DNA of 64,000 nucleotides, from NCBI GenBank assembly GCA_015063485.1, contig SVUA01000007.1:1-64000 (forward strand), given 5' to 3'. Origin of the DNA: Oscillospiraceae bacterium (lineage in GTDB: Bacteria; Bacillota; Clostridia; Oscillospirales; CAG-272). Positions 8,442 through 16,094 of the stretch are shown in pieces; the first letter of the stretch is position 1; the number at the start of each line of letters is the position of its first letter. Made by a program: the position numbers and the translations under genes. The notes below the pieces were generated by a model. The model made no database searches. It saw only the letters and a program-made list of their open reading frames with translations, and was not told the DNA's origin.

Positions 8442-9359
8442 ATGATAAAAACAGAAATTTACGAACAGGCTTTATTTGAAACGATAAAGCGCGGCGCGAC
8501 AGAGATATCGCCCGATGTTAAGAACGCTTTTCTTAAAGCGATAGAAAAAGAAAGCAATTCTGACGCAAAGCGCGGACTTGAGGCAACGCTTAAAAGCATG
8601 GATATGTCCGCTGTAAGAGAGAATCCTCTTTGCGTTGATACGGGTTGGCCTATATTCTATTTCAAAGTTGGAAATCAATGTGAACTTGAGGGAGGCTTTG
8701 TAGAGCTTGAAAACGCGGTTCGCAGAGCTGTCGCGAGAGCGACCGAGCTTGGCTATCTCCGCGCAACCATGAAGCATCCGCTGACAGGCTTTGACCCCGG
8801 AAATAACATAGGAATGAACATTCCCGATTTTACCTACAAATTCGTTGATGGCGATTCTATTGAGATGTCCTACGCCGCAAAGGGCGGCGGAAGCGAGTGC
8901 TTCGGTGGAACGAGACATAGGATAGTTGCTTTTGCGGACGGTATAAAGGGGATTGAAAAATTCGTTATAGACAGCTTTGTAGCGTCGGCACGCGCGGGAG
9001 CTGTTTGTCCTCCGTCCGTTCTCGGTATCGGTATCGGAGGCACTGCAAACGTCGCGGCAAATCTCGCAAAGGAGGCGGCGTGTCTGCGAACCGTCGGCTC
9101 AAAGCACCCCGACCCAATGTTTGCGAAGATAGAAGAGGATCTTTATAAGGCTTTAAATAGTCTTGGCGTTGGAATATTGGGAGCAGGCGGAGACACGTCT
9201 GTGCTTGCGGTCAACGTAGAGTACGCATATACGCATATTGCGGGAATCGCATGCGCTACGAGTACTAACTGTATGGTTGCGCGCCGCGCGTCAACGAGGA
9301 TAGACGCAAACGGAACAGTTACAAAAATGGTAAGCCCGAATTGGTTTGGCGACAGATAG
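8442..9359 (+). CDS. Class I fumarase/tartrate dehydratase-type hydro-lyase, alpha subunit
   Basis: A 305-residue catalytic subunit of the iron-sulfur hydro-lyase family that includes class I fumarase, L-tartrate dehydratase and mesaconase. The three conserved cysteines that hold the [4Fe-4S] cluster are visible at C64 (NPLCVDTGWP), C153 (GSECFGG) and C189 (AVCPPSVLGIGIGG). KGGGSE and GAGGDTSVL are also family segments. The enzyme adds or removes water on a dicarboxylate; the substrate cannot be fixed from sequence. It is the fourth gene of the operon and is followed 11 bp later by the beta subunit. The ribosome site is GAGGTAGAG. Confidence 0.88.
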   Translation: MIKTEIYEQALFETIKRGATEISPDVKNAFLKAIEKESNSDAKRGLEATLKSMDMSAVRENPLCVDTGWPIFYFKVGNQCELEGGFVELENAVRRAVARATELGYLRATMKHPLTGFDPGNNIGMNIPDFTYKFVDGDSIEMSYAAKGGGSECFGGTRHRIVAFADGIKGIEKFVIDSFVASARAGAVCPPSVLGIGIGGTANVAANLAKEAACLRTVGSKHPDPMFAKIEEDLYKALNSLGVGILGAGGDTSVLAVNVEYAYTHIAGIACATSTNCMVARRASTRIDANGTVTKMVSPNWFGDR

Positions 9360-9370
9360 GAGGAATTTTT

Positions 9371-9994
9371 ATGGCAGAATATCATTTGAAAGCGCCTCTT
9401 ACCGATGAGGATATAACAAAGCTCAAGATCGGAGATACCGTATATATAAGCGGCGAATGCTTTACTTGCCGCTCAAGACTTCAGAAATACATTTTCGACG
9501 AAAAGAACGTTTTACCCTTTGATACGAAAGACAGAAACGTTTTGATACATAACGGGCCTATCGTTATCAAAGAAAACGGAAAGTGGAAGCTCGTTTCATT
9601 TATGCCCACGTCAAGCATACGCTTTGAAAAGTGGGGAGCTAAAAGCGTTTCCGAGTGGGGTCTTAAAATGATAGTCGGTAAGACGACTATGGGGGCACAG
9701 ACCGCTAAAATGATGAAGGAGAAAAAGTGCGTGCACGTATCTCCGCGAAGCGTAAGCCCTAACCTTTGGATAGACTCGATCGACGTCGAGGACGTTTATC
9801 TTTTTGACGAGCTTGGCAGTATTGAGGCAGCATGGTTCTTTAAGCTTCACGACCTTGGACCTTTTATCGTCGACATAGACTGTAACGGAAATAACTTTTT
9901 TGATAAGCTTGACGGCGAGATAGCACAAAGAAAGAGAAACGCCCTCAATGAGCTCGGTATAGACGAGAGCTTTGAGTTTACAAAGCTATATTGA
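9371..9994 (+). CDS. Class I fumarase-type hydro-lyase, beta subunit (divergent)
   Basis: A 207-residue partner of the preceding alpha subunit, matching the fumarase C-terminal domain in length and order (IGDTVYISG near the start, then the PTSS segment and the central GKTTMG loop). The ATG at 9371 follows AGGAGGAA, which overlaps the alpha stop; the longer frame from 9341 lies inside alpha. The usual TARDxAH segment reads TCRSRLQK and the usual GPTTSxRM reads MPTSSIRFEK, so active-site residues differ from standard fumarases. A substrate other than fumarate or malate is likely (inference). Last gene of the operon. Confidence 0.82.
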   Translation: MAEYHLKAPLTDEDITKLKIGDTVYISGECFTCRSRLQKYIFDEKNVLPFDTKDRNVLIHNGPIVIKENGKWKLVSFMPTSSIRFEKWGAKSVSEWGLKMIVGKTTMGAQTAKMMKEKKCVHVSPRSVSPNLWIDSIDVEDVYLFDELGSIEAAWFFKLHDLGPFIVDIDCNGNNFFDKLDGEIAQRKRNALNELGIDESFEFTKLY

Positions 9995-10105
9995 GTAGAA
10001 GAATAACAGACACCACTTGGCGTACCTGCGATAAGATAAGCTCCGATAACGAAGTAAAGAAAAAATCGTACGAACTTACCTTCCGAAAGAATGTCAAAAT
10101 AACGC
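9995..10105 (+). other. Non-coding 3' segment related to 2061-2234
   Basis: About 110 nt without a gene. It contains AGACAC-CTTGGC-CTGC-TAAG-CGATAACGAA in the same order as the segment after the deacylase. See the paired finding. Confidence 0.3.
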
Positions 10106-10145
10106 AAAGAGGCTGTCACAAATGCAAATTTGTGACAGCCTCTTT
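10106..10145 (+). terminator. Terminator of the atuA/hydro-lyase operon
   Basis: Perfect 18-bp stem 10106-10123/10128-10145 around GCAA, with A-rich sequence on one side and T-rich on the other. Confidence 0.85.
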
Positions 10146-10178
10146 ATATGGGATAGACAGATTTGAGCAAGAAGCGTC

Positions 10179-10226
10179 CGTTTAGAAGGCGTGAGGCGTA
10201 CACAAGTAAGTCGAGCCTCCTAAACG
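10179..10226 (-). other. Two-level hairpin just after the ABC permease stop
   Basis: CGTTTAG pairs with CTAAACG (10179-10185/10220-10226) and GAGGC with GCCTC inside it. No T tract follows on the minus strand, so it is not a standard terminator; it may stabilise the 3' end of the sdpR-ABC mRNA. Confidence 0.4.
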
Positions 10227-10227
10227 T

Positions 10228-11013
10228 TTAAGCTATATCCTTTTTGATATATTTCCAATACGCCGCGGTGATTCCTACTGCGGCAATTACTATTCCCACA
10301 GCAAGATATTTTTTCTCCAATGATTTTTCGGGAATTATATACGCTCCGTCGGCATATCCGAAAGGAGTAATATATTTGAGAAATTTCAAGTCCTCCGTAA
10401 GATTTGCAAGTATGTTGATAAAATACGTACCAAACGCAAAGCCAAGACCCGCGCCAAGCGCGCCGCCGCGCAAAAACGCAGATATTCCAAAGCTTACTGC
10501 CATTATCTCAAGCTGAAGCAAAAGATATGCGAGAAAGACGAGCGCAAGTGTTCCCATCTCTGCTTCCACATCAATGACAAGCATACACACGCAGCTGACC
10601 GCAATAACCGCCGCATTAAGCAAAAGCACCTGAACGACCGAAGCCAAAAGCTTTTCGGTTATTATTCTCGCGCGGGAGAGCGGGTGAGTAAGCAAAAATT
10701 CCGCCGTATGCTCCTTTTCCTCTTTTGCGAGAGCATTCGCGCCGACTATTGCGGCGAATATCGCTCCTCCAAGTCCCAACACATTTCCGCACTCCACTCC
10801 GAAATATCCCATAAATTCACCGAAATTGAGCTTATCCATTCCAAACGCGCTTGAAAACGCTCCCATATCGGAAAACATCGCGCTTATATCTCCAATCTGA
10901 GTTGACATCTCGGGATAGATAATAATACACACGCCAAGCATAAAGGAAATTGCCGCGCTCCATATTATAAGAGCTATTTTGTTTTGCCGAAGTTCATGAA
11001 GAAGAACGGTCAT
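10228..11013 (-). CDS. ABC-2 type transporter permease
   Basis: A 261-residue membrane protein with an N-terminal TM (IALIIWSAAISFMLGVCIII) and about five further hydrophobic helices, matching the ABC-2 permease family. KEEKEHTAEFLLTHPLSRARIITEK is the typical cytoplasmic coupling segment. It pairs with the ATPase whose stop lies 1 bp upstream of its start. The ATG at 11013 has AAAGGAGGAAAA in front. It is the last gene of the sdpR-sdpI operon, so drug or peptide export or self-protection is plausible. Confidence 0.85.
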   Translation of the reverse strand: MTVLLHELRQNKIALIIWSAAISFMLGVCIIIYPEMSTQIGDISAMFSDMGAFSSAFGMDKLNFGEFMGYFGVECGNVLGLGGAIFAAIVGANALAKEEKEHTAEFLLTHPLSRARIITEKLLASVVQVLLLNAAVIAVSCVCMLVIDVEAEMGTLALVFLAYLLLQLEIMAVSFGISAFLRGGALGAGLGFAFGTYFINILANLTEDLKFLKYITPFGYADGAYIIPEKSLEKKYLAVGIVIAAVGITAAYWKYIKKDIA

Positions 11014-11014
11014 A

Positions 11015-11890
11015 TCAGTTTTCCTCCTTTGAGTAGTAATGCATAAATACCTCGTCAAGCTCGGGGTCACAGATGCTTATATCCTCAAAATCAAGATCAG
11101 CGAGCTTTTTTGTAAGCTCCGTTGCTTTTCCGCTGTAAAGAAAATGAACAGTATCGTTTTCAAACCTCATATCCTTTGCGTCGCTTATATCGGGAATACA
11201 CTTAACACCTCGTAAAGTGACCTTTTTTACACCCGTGTGACCAAGCTTTTCGACACTGTCGGAAACGAGAATACGCCCCTCTCTTATAACGGCGGCGCTC
11301 TTGCAGTAGCGTCCTATTTCGGAAAGAACGTGAGAAGAAAGGAACACCGTCGCGCCCTCGTCGTTACGCTCCTTAAGTATTGTGTAAAACTCTTTTTGCA
11401 TGAGAGGGTCAAGACCGCTCGTCGGCTCGTCGAGAATATAAAGCTTTGGCTTATGCTGAAGCGCGCAGACGATCCCAACCTTTTTGCGATTTCCCAAAGA
11501 TAGACTTTCTATCTTTTTCGCGGTATCAAGCTCAAGTCTCTCGCACAAACGCTTTGCCTCTTCCCTACAATCCTTATCTCTCATTTTTGCCGAAAGCTCA
11601 AGTATATCGCAGACCTTCATTCCGCTATAAAAGGCGGCTTCCGAGGGAAGATACCCGACCTCGCGCAGAATTTGCGTTTTTTCCTTGGTTATATCCTTGC
11701 CGAACACGTACGCCTCTCCTTTGCTTTTGGAGATAAGCCCCAAAAGAGTGCGTATAAGCGTACTTTTTCCCGCTCCGTTAGGACCTATAAATCCGAAAAA
11801 GTCCCCCTCATTTACCGATAGCGTCACGTCGACTATTCCGCGTGAACTGCCATAAAATTTCGTTAGATCTTTGGTTTCTATTACGTTCAT
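11015..11890 (-). CDS. ABC transporter ATP-binding protein
   Basis: A 291-residue ATPase with Walker A (GPNGAGKST), a degenerate signature (ESLSLGNRKKVGIVCAL in place of LSGGQ), Walker B (LYILDEPTSGLDP) and the H-loop (FLSSHVLSEI). The C-terminal ~70 residues are an accessory domain typical of multidrug- or bacitracin-type exporters. The start at 11890 follows AAGGGGCAGCGT; the frame extends upstream without a better site. It acts with the permease that follows. Confidence 0.9.
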   Translation of the reverse strand: MNVIETKDLTKFYGSSRGIVDVTLSVNEGDFFGFIGPNGAGKSTLIRTLLGLISKSKGEAYVFGKDITKEKTQILREVGYLPSEAAFYSGMKVCDILELSAKMRDKDCREEAKRLCERLELDTAKKIESLSLGNRKKVGIVCALQHKPKLYILDEPTSGLDPLMQKEFYTILKERNDEGATVFLSSHVLSEIGRYCKSAAVIREGRILVSDSVEKLGHTGVKKVTLRGVKCIPDISDAKDMRFENDTVHFLYSGKATELTKKLADLDFEDISICDPELDEVFMHYYSKEEN

Positions 11891-11900
11891 ACGCTGCCCC

Positions 11901-13004
11901 TTATTTCGATATTTCAGAGGATATCCTGTCGTATATCTCCTTGACCGTCTGCTCGTCGTCAGCACCTACTACGATAATTTTTTCGTTAGCTGTGATAACG
12001 ACACAAGGCGCATCACCCGTATAGGTATATCTCATATATGTGCCGAATTCGGAGTTTTGAAAGCTTCCAACCAACAGTCTTGCAGAGCCGAAGCCAACAA
12101 CTCTTTGACCGTCAACTCCGTTTCCTCTGTATTCTATACTGTCGATATCGTCGTAATCAAGCGTCAGATCTTCCCAAAAACTTGCCTTTACGTAAAGGAA
12201 GGTATCGTTAAGCGTCGGTTCTATCTTACCCGTGAACATTACGATAAACAAAATTATTGCTACAATAATCGATATTATAACGGTAACTATGATCGTAAGC
12301 CTTTTATTTCCAAACATGCTTACATATTCGTTTTTGTAATCCTCTTTCGTTGCTTTGCCATCGGCAAGCTGCTTTTTGTAAAACCTATATGAGTATATGA
12401 CAGGCAACACTACGCAAAGCAATATTATAGCTATCAAAACGAATGGCAAAGCAACCGTCGGAAGCGGGATAGCAAGCAAAGACAGAATACCTACGATAAC
12501 GTAGATCTTTCCCGCAAAGCGATGTGTCGCGTTCCAGTTTTCATCATTTGCAAGTGTCCATTTTATTTTTATACCCATAGTGCGATTTCTTACCGTCTTT
12601 GGCATATAATTTCCAATAAATATAAAGGCAACAGCAAGTATGATATAGACGAACGCAGAGACGTTTGCAGTATATCCAAGCGCACTCGAAAACATAAGTC
12701 CGCACGCCGTCAAGGATATAAAAGGAATTATCCAAAACGTAATGTTCATTATCTTCTTGTTTTGCTCCGCGTTCTTATCGATAAGCATAGAAAGGACCAT
12801 GCATATCCAATGAACCGCTAACATTATGAGCGGAAGAATAGTGAAAATGGCAGAAGGGCTCATAAAACCGTCGGCTTTACCGTTAAAGCCCCAGTGTACC
12901 GCTATCTCCTCTGGTAATATTTTGCCTCCAAAAAATCCTAATATCATAGGAAGCAATATTACAATTGACGATATTATAAGCTTCCATTTATTTTTTCTGA
13001 TCAT
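11901..13004 (-). CDS. SdpI-family immunity-like membrane protein
   Basis: A 367-residue protein. The N-terminus has a DUF1648 segment (PEEIAVHWGFNGKADGFMSP), then SdpI helices with the family motif NRTMGIKIKWTLANDENWNATHRF split over residues ~140-165. The C-terminal ~100 residues form a soluble beta-rich region resembling a PH-like domain (FWEDLTLDYDDIDSIEY). In Bacillus subtilis, SdpI gives immunity to the SdpC toxin and titrates the SdpR repressor at the membrane. The start at 13004 overlaps the sdpR end by 17 bp. No sdpC-like toxin gene is visible nearby, so the partner signal is unknown. Confidence 0.85.
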   Translation of the reverse strand: MIRKNKWKLIISSIVILLPMILGFFGGKILPEEIAVHWGFNGKADGFMSPSAIFTILPLIMLAVHWICMVLSMLIDKNAEQNKKIMNITFWIIPFISLTACGLMFSSALGYTANVSAFVYIILAVAFIFIGNYMPKTVRNRTMGIKIKWTLANDENWNATHRFAGKIYVIVGILSLLAIPLPTVALPFVLIAIILLCVVLPVIYSYRFYKKQLADGKATKEDYKNEYVSMFGNKRLTIIVTVIISIIVAIILFIVMFTGKIEPTLNDTFLYVKASFWEDLTLDYDDIDSIEYRGNGVDGQRVVGFGSARLLVGSFQNSEFGTYMRYTYTGDAPCVVITANEKIIVVGADDEQTVKEIYDRISSEISK

Positions 13005-13272
13005 TTCCCTCTTCTCCTTTCAGGTCGGCTATCCAAAGCATTATTTCTTCAAGAACCGATGCGTTCAGCTCATAATAGATGTATTTACCCTCTCGCTTGT
13101 CGCGTATAAGGTCGGCTTCCTTTAAAACGGATAGATGTCTTGATATCGACGCGCCTGTTACCTCAAAACGATCGACTATATCCCCCGCAGACATTCTTCC
13201 GTTTTTCAACAGATTCAGTATTTCTCTGCGGATAGGATCGGATAGGGCTTTCATAGTATTTTGAAGTCCCAT
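12988..13272 (-). CDS. ArsR/SdpR-family transcriptional repressor
   Basis: A 94-residue winged-helix protein (KALSDPIRREILNLLK; MSAGDIVDRFEVTGASISRHLSVLKEADLI; KYIYYELN). It lacks the metal-binding cysteines of ArsR and matches the SdpR type, an autorepressor sequestered by SdpI. It is the first gene of the sdpR-sdpI-ABC operon. A palindrome next to its own -10 box is the likely binding site. Confidence 0.88.
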   Translation of the reverse strand: MGLQNTMKALSDPIRREILNLLKNGRMSAGDIVDRFEVTGASISRHLSVLKEADLIRDKREGKYIYYELNASVLEEIMLWIADLKGEEGNDQKK

Positions 13273-13293
13273 TTTTTACTCTCTTTCATTTAA

Positions 13294-13315
13294 CATTTAA
13301 CCTAATTGTTAAATG
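13294..13315 (-). promoter_or_regulatory. Palindromic operator of sdpR
   Basis: CATTTAAC-6 nt-GTTAAATG, with perfect 8-bp arms, lies immediately downstream of the -10 box. A further TTTAACATT half-site copy lies next to it. The position suits autorepression by the ArsR-type protein. Confidence 0.75.
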
Positions 13316-13316
13316 T

Positions 13317-13345
13317 ATTATAACATACCTTTAGGCTATTGTCAA
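13317..13345 (-). promoter_or_regulatory. Promoter of the sdpR-sdpI-ABC operon
   Basis: Consensus TTGACA (13340-13345), 17-bp spacer, TATAAT (13317-13322) on the minus strand, with TGT before the -10 box. Confidence 0.9.
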
Positions 13346-13405
13346 GTGGTTTTAAACATTTTTTTGATAACTAAAAAATGCTCAAAGGAAAGTAAATTTT
13401 GATTT

Positions 13406-13475
13406 CGCGAGTTGCTTTTTAACTTGCAATTAAAAGACAACGCGAGTTGCTTTTTAACTTGCAGTTAAAAGGCAA
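13406..13475. repeat. Two tandem 35-bp repeats, each able to form a hairpin
   Basis: The unit starting CGCGAGTTGCTTTTTAAC occurs at 13406-13440 and 13441-13475, differing at two positions. Within the second unit, GAGTTGCTTTTTAAC can pair with GTTAAAAGGCAACTC around a 5-nt loop. The rest of the 13476-13650 stretch adds CAACAAAGCG/CGCTTTGTTG arms (13482-13491 and about 13545-13554) around a smaller ATTCGCGG/CCGCGAAT hairpin. No gene is seen between 13346 and 13651. Confidence 0.65.
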
Positions 13476-13651
13476 CTCGGTCAACAAAGCGATTCGCGGT
13501 TGCGTCCCGCGAATTTGCGAATAACAAGTAACTCGGTCCAAACACGCTTTGTTGCGTCTTCTGCTCATTACTTATTCTCTCCGATAACCCGCAATTTATT
13601 TTAATTTCGTTTCTTTCACACAACATTTTTTATTTTGCAATAATTTAACTA

Positions 13652-13680
13652 TTGACAAGCCCGTTTACATTATTTATAAT
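13652..13680 (+). promoter_or_regulatory. Promoter of the EamA transporter gene
   Basis: Consensus TTGACA (13652-13657), 17-bp spacer, TATAAT (13675-13680). Confidence 0.9.
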
Positions 13681-13713
13681 ATGAATCAATAATACTTTTT
13701 GGAGAAAAACTTT

Positions 13714-14589
13714 ATGAAAAAGGCATATCTATACGCTGGAATCTCAATACTTTTTTGGTCGACTATTGCCACGGTCTCAAAGCTTCTCTTGAACACCTTG
13801 AATAGCTATCAGGTACTTATGTTCAGTGCTTTCTTTGCGGGTGTTGCTCTGCTTATAGTAAATATATTCACAGGTAAAATAAAGCTCTTGAAAAATTATA
13901 AGCTTAAAGACTATGTCACAATACTTCTCATTTGCTCTCCGGGAACGTTCTTTTACTACGTTTTCTTATATTCGGGCACGGCTAAAATGGAGGCATCGCA
14001 GGCGTTTATAATCAACTATCTATGGCCTATTATGAGCGTCGTTTTCGCATGTATCATATTAAAAGAAAAGCTTACCGCACGTAAATGCGTTGCTTTTCTC
14101 CTATCCTTTATCGGAGTTCTTACCGTTGCAGGTAATGAATTGCTCAATTTTAATTCTCAAACGCTTATCGGTTTCGTTTTGTGTGTACTTGCCGCCGTTT
14201 CATACGGCGCGTTTACTGCCCTTAACAGAAAATGGGATTACGACTACCAGCTATCAATGATGCTATCCTTTTTCTGCTCGTTCCTCTTGACCGTTGTTAT
14301 AAACGTAATAATGGGCAAGCCTCTGAACGTTGGAATACCGCAGATACTAGGATTCGCTTGGAGCGGATTTTTCGTTATGGCAACAGCTACTGTCACATGG
14401 GCTTTGGCACTTAAATACGGTGGAACGGCAAAGATATCCAATCTTGCTTACATAACTCCGTTTTTATCGCTCGTATGGACTTTCCTTGTATTAAAAGAAC
14501 CGATAAAGCCTTTATCCGTCATAGGACTTGTAATTATAATCACAGGGATCCTCATACAGTTAAAAGATCCAAAAAATCAAAAACAATAA
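13714..14589 (+). CDS. EamA/DMT-family transporter
   Basis: A 291-residue membrane protein with ten predicted hydrophobic helices in two homologous EamA halves (first about residues 5-140, second about 150-285). Members export or import small metabolites such as amino acids; the substrate is unknown here. The ATG at 13714 is preceded by GGAG at a good distance; an in-frame TTG five codons upstream overlaps that ribosome site and is rejected. It is transcribed alone from a strong promoter. Confidence 0.88.
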   Translation: MKKAYLYAGISILFWSTIATVSKLLLNTLNSYQVLMFSAFFAGVALLIVNIFTGKIKLLKNYKLKDYVTILLICSPGTFFYYVFLYSGTAKMEASQAFIINYLWPIMSVVFACIILKEKLTARKCVAFLLSFIGVLTVAGNELLNFNSQTLIGFVLCVLAAVSYGAFTALNRKWDYDYQLSMMLSFFCSFLLTVVINVIMGKPLNVGIPQILGFAWSGFFVMATATVTWALALKYGGTAKISNLAYITPFLSLVWTFLVLKEPIKPLSVIGLVIIITGILIQLKDPKNQKQ

Positions 14590-14604
14590 TTTATTCTACA
14601 ACGA

Positions 14605-14633
14605 TTGACTTTTATCGACAACGGTGATATAAT
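14605..14633 (+). promoter_or_regulatory. Promoter of uraA-upp
   Basis: TTGACT (14605-14610), 17-bp spacer, TATAAT (14628-14633), with TGA before the -10 box. The short leader has a small AGAGCT/AGCTCT hairpin and no recognisable PyrR attenuator. Confidence 0.85.
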
Positions 14634-14685
14634 GAAAGGGTAAATTAAGAGCTTAAAATTACAGCTCTAAAAACAGGAGGAAAAA

Positions 14686-16059
14686 ATGGCTAAAAATCTC
14701 GTCTATGACATCCACGACAAACCCCGTTTCCCCAAACTGATCGTATTTGCCATTCAGCAATTACTTGCTATCATGGCAGCAACCATCGCCGTTCCCGCTA
14801 TTGTCGGAAACGGAATGTCCGCTTCCGCAGCTCTCTTCGGAGCAGGCGTCGGAACTCTCGTTTATCAGCTCTTTACCAAATTCCGCAGTCCCGTATTTCT
14901 TGGTTCGTCCTTCGCTTTTATCGGTTCTATGACAGCCGCGTTCGCTGGCGCTGTATCAATGAGTCTCGGTTATCTCGGACTTTTACTCGGAGCGATCTTT
15001 GCAGGTCTCGTTTACGTTGTTATCGCGCTTGTTGTTAAGTTCGTCGGCGTAGCTTGGATAAACAAGCTCATGCCCGCGGCAGTTATCGGCCCTACGGTCG
15101 CGCTTATCGGTCTTTCCCTTGCAGGTGCGGCTATAAATGACGTATTCTCATACGGACCTCAGAACTCAAACGGTGCGTTTATTATGACAGGTAACATCTG
15201 GGTATCATTCATTTGCGCTATCGTTACCTTTGTAGTAGTTACACTTTGCTCGACCTACGGAAAGAAAATGACAAAGCTTATTCCCTTTATCATCGGCATT
15301 CTCGCAGGATATGCAGTCTCTCTTGTATTCACGGTAATAGGATACGCAGCCGGTATTGACGCGCTTAAGGTCGTTGACTTTGCTCACTTTGAAGCTCTCG
15401 TTAGCGACGGTGTTTCGCTCAAGACCTTTATAGCGCTTCCCGAATTTTCGTTTGTTGAAGCATTTAAGGGCGTTAAGGACTTTGAATGGAGCTACGTTGC
15501 TACCGTTGCAGTTGCTTATATTCCCGTTGCTTTCGTTGTATTTGCCGAACATATAGCAGACCACAAAAACCTTTCAAGCATTATTGAAAAGGATCTTCTT
15601 GAAGACCCCGGTCTTCACAATACACTTCTCGGTGACGGCGTTGGTTCTATCGCGGGCGCGTTCTTCGGCGGTTGCCCCAACACCACCTACGGTGAGTCAG
15701 TCGGTTGCGTAGCTATCACTCGTAACGCGTCTGTTGCTACCATAACCACCACTGCTATCATGGCTATACTTATCTCTTTCATTTCTCCCTTCGTTGCTTT
15801 CCTCGATTCCATCCCAGGCTGCGTAATGGGCGGCGTTTGCATAACCCTCTACGGATTTATCGCAGTCTCGGGTCTTAAGATGATACAGAAGGTAGACCTC
15901 GAGGATCACGCAAATCTCTTCACGGTATCCGTAATACTTATCTCGGGTATCGGCGGCATGGCTATAGCTATCGGCAAGGTAACCATTACCGCCATTGCTT
16001 GCGCTTTGATACTCGGCATCATAGTTAACATAATTCTCCACAGAACAAAGAAGTCTTAA
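14686..16059 (+). CDS. uraA: NCS2-family uracil/xanthine permease
   Basis: A 457-residue permease of the nucleobase cation symporter 2 family with about 14 hydrophobic segments. Diagnostic regions are QQLLAIMAATIAVPAIVG near residue 25, FVVFAEHIADHK in the middle and GGCPNTTYGESVGCVAITRNAS, the signature around the substrate site. It is followed 35 bp later by uracil phosphoribosyltransferase, so uracil is the likely cargo. The ribosome site is CAGGAGGAAAAA. Confidence 0.9.
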   Translation: MAKNLVYDIHDKPRFPKLIVFAIQQLLAIMAATIAVPAIVGNGMSASAALFGAGVGTLVYQLFTKFRSPVFLGSSFAFIGSMTAAFAGAVSMSLGYLGLLLGAIFAGLVYVVIALVVKFVGVAWINKLMPAAVIGPTVALIGLSLAGAAINDVFSYGPQNSNGAFIMTGNIWVSFICAIVTFVVVTLCSTYGKKMTKLIPFIIGILAGYAVSLVFTVIGYAAGIDALKVVDFAHFEALVSDGVSLKTFIALPEFSFVEAFKGVKDFEWSYVATVAVAYIPVAFVVFAEHIADHKNLSSIIEKDLLEDPGLHNTLLGDGVGSIAGAFFGGCPNTTYGESVGCVAITRNASVATITTTAIMAILISFISPFVAFLDSIPGCVMGGVCITLYGFIAVSGLKMIQKVDLEDHANLFTVSVILISGIGGMAIAIGKVTITAIACALILGIIVNIILHRTKKS

Positions 16060-16094
16060 AACAAATCCAAAATCGATAAGGAGATCGATAATCA

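Noticed and set aside
13406..13475. CRISPR-like repeat pair
   Set aside because: Only two units, directly abutting without spacers, and no cas genes.
14634..14685. PyrR attenuator or purine riboswitch before uraA
   Set aside because: The leader is about 50 nt with one small hairpin; no PyrR-binding or aptamer motif.
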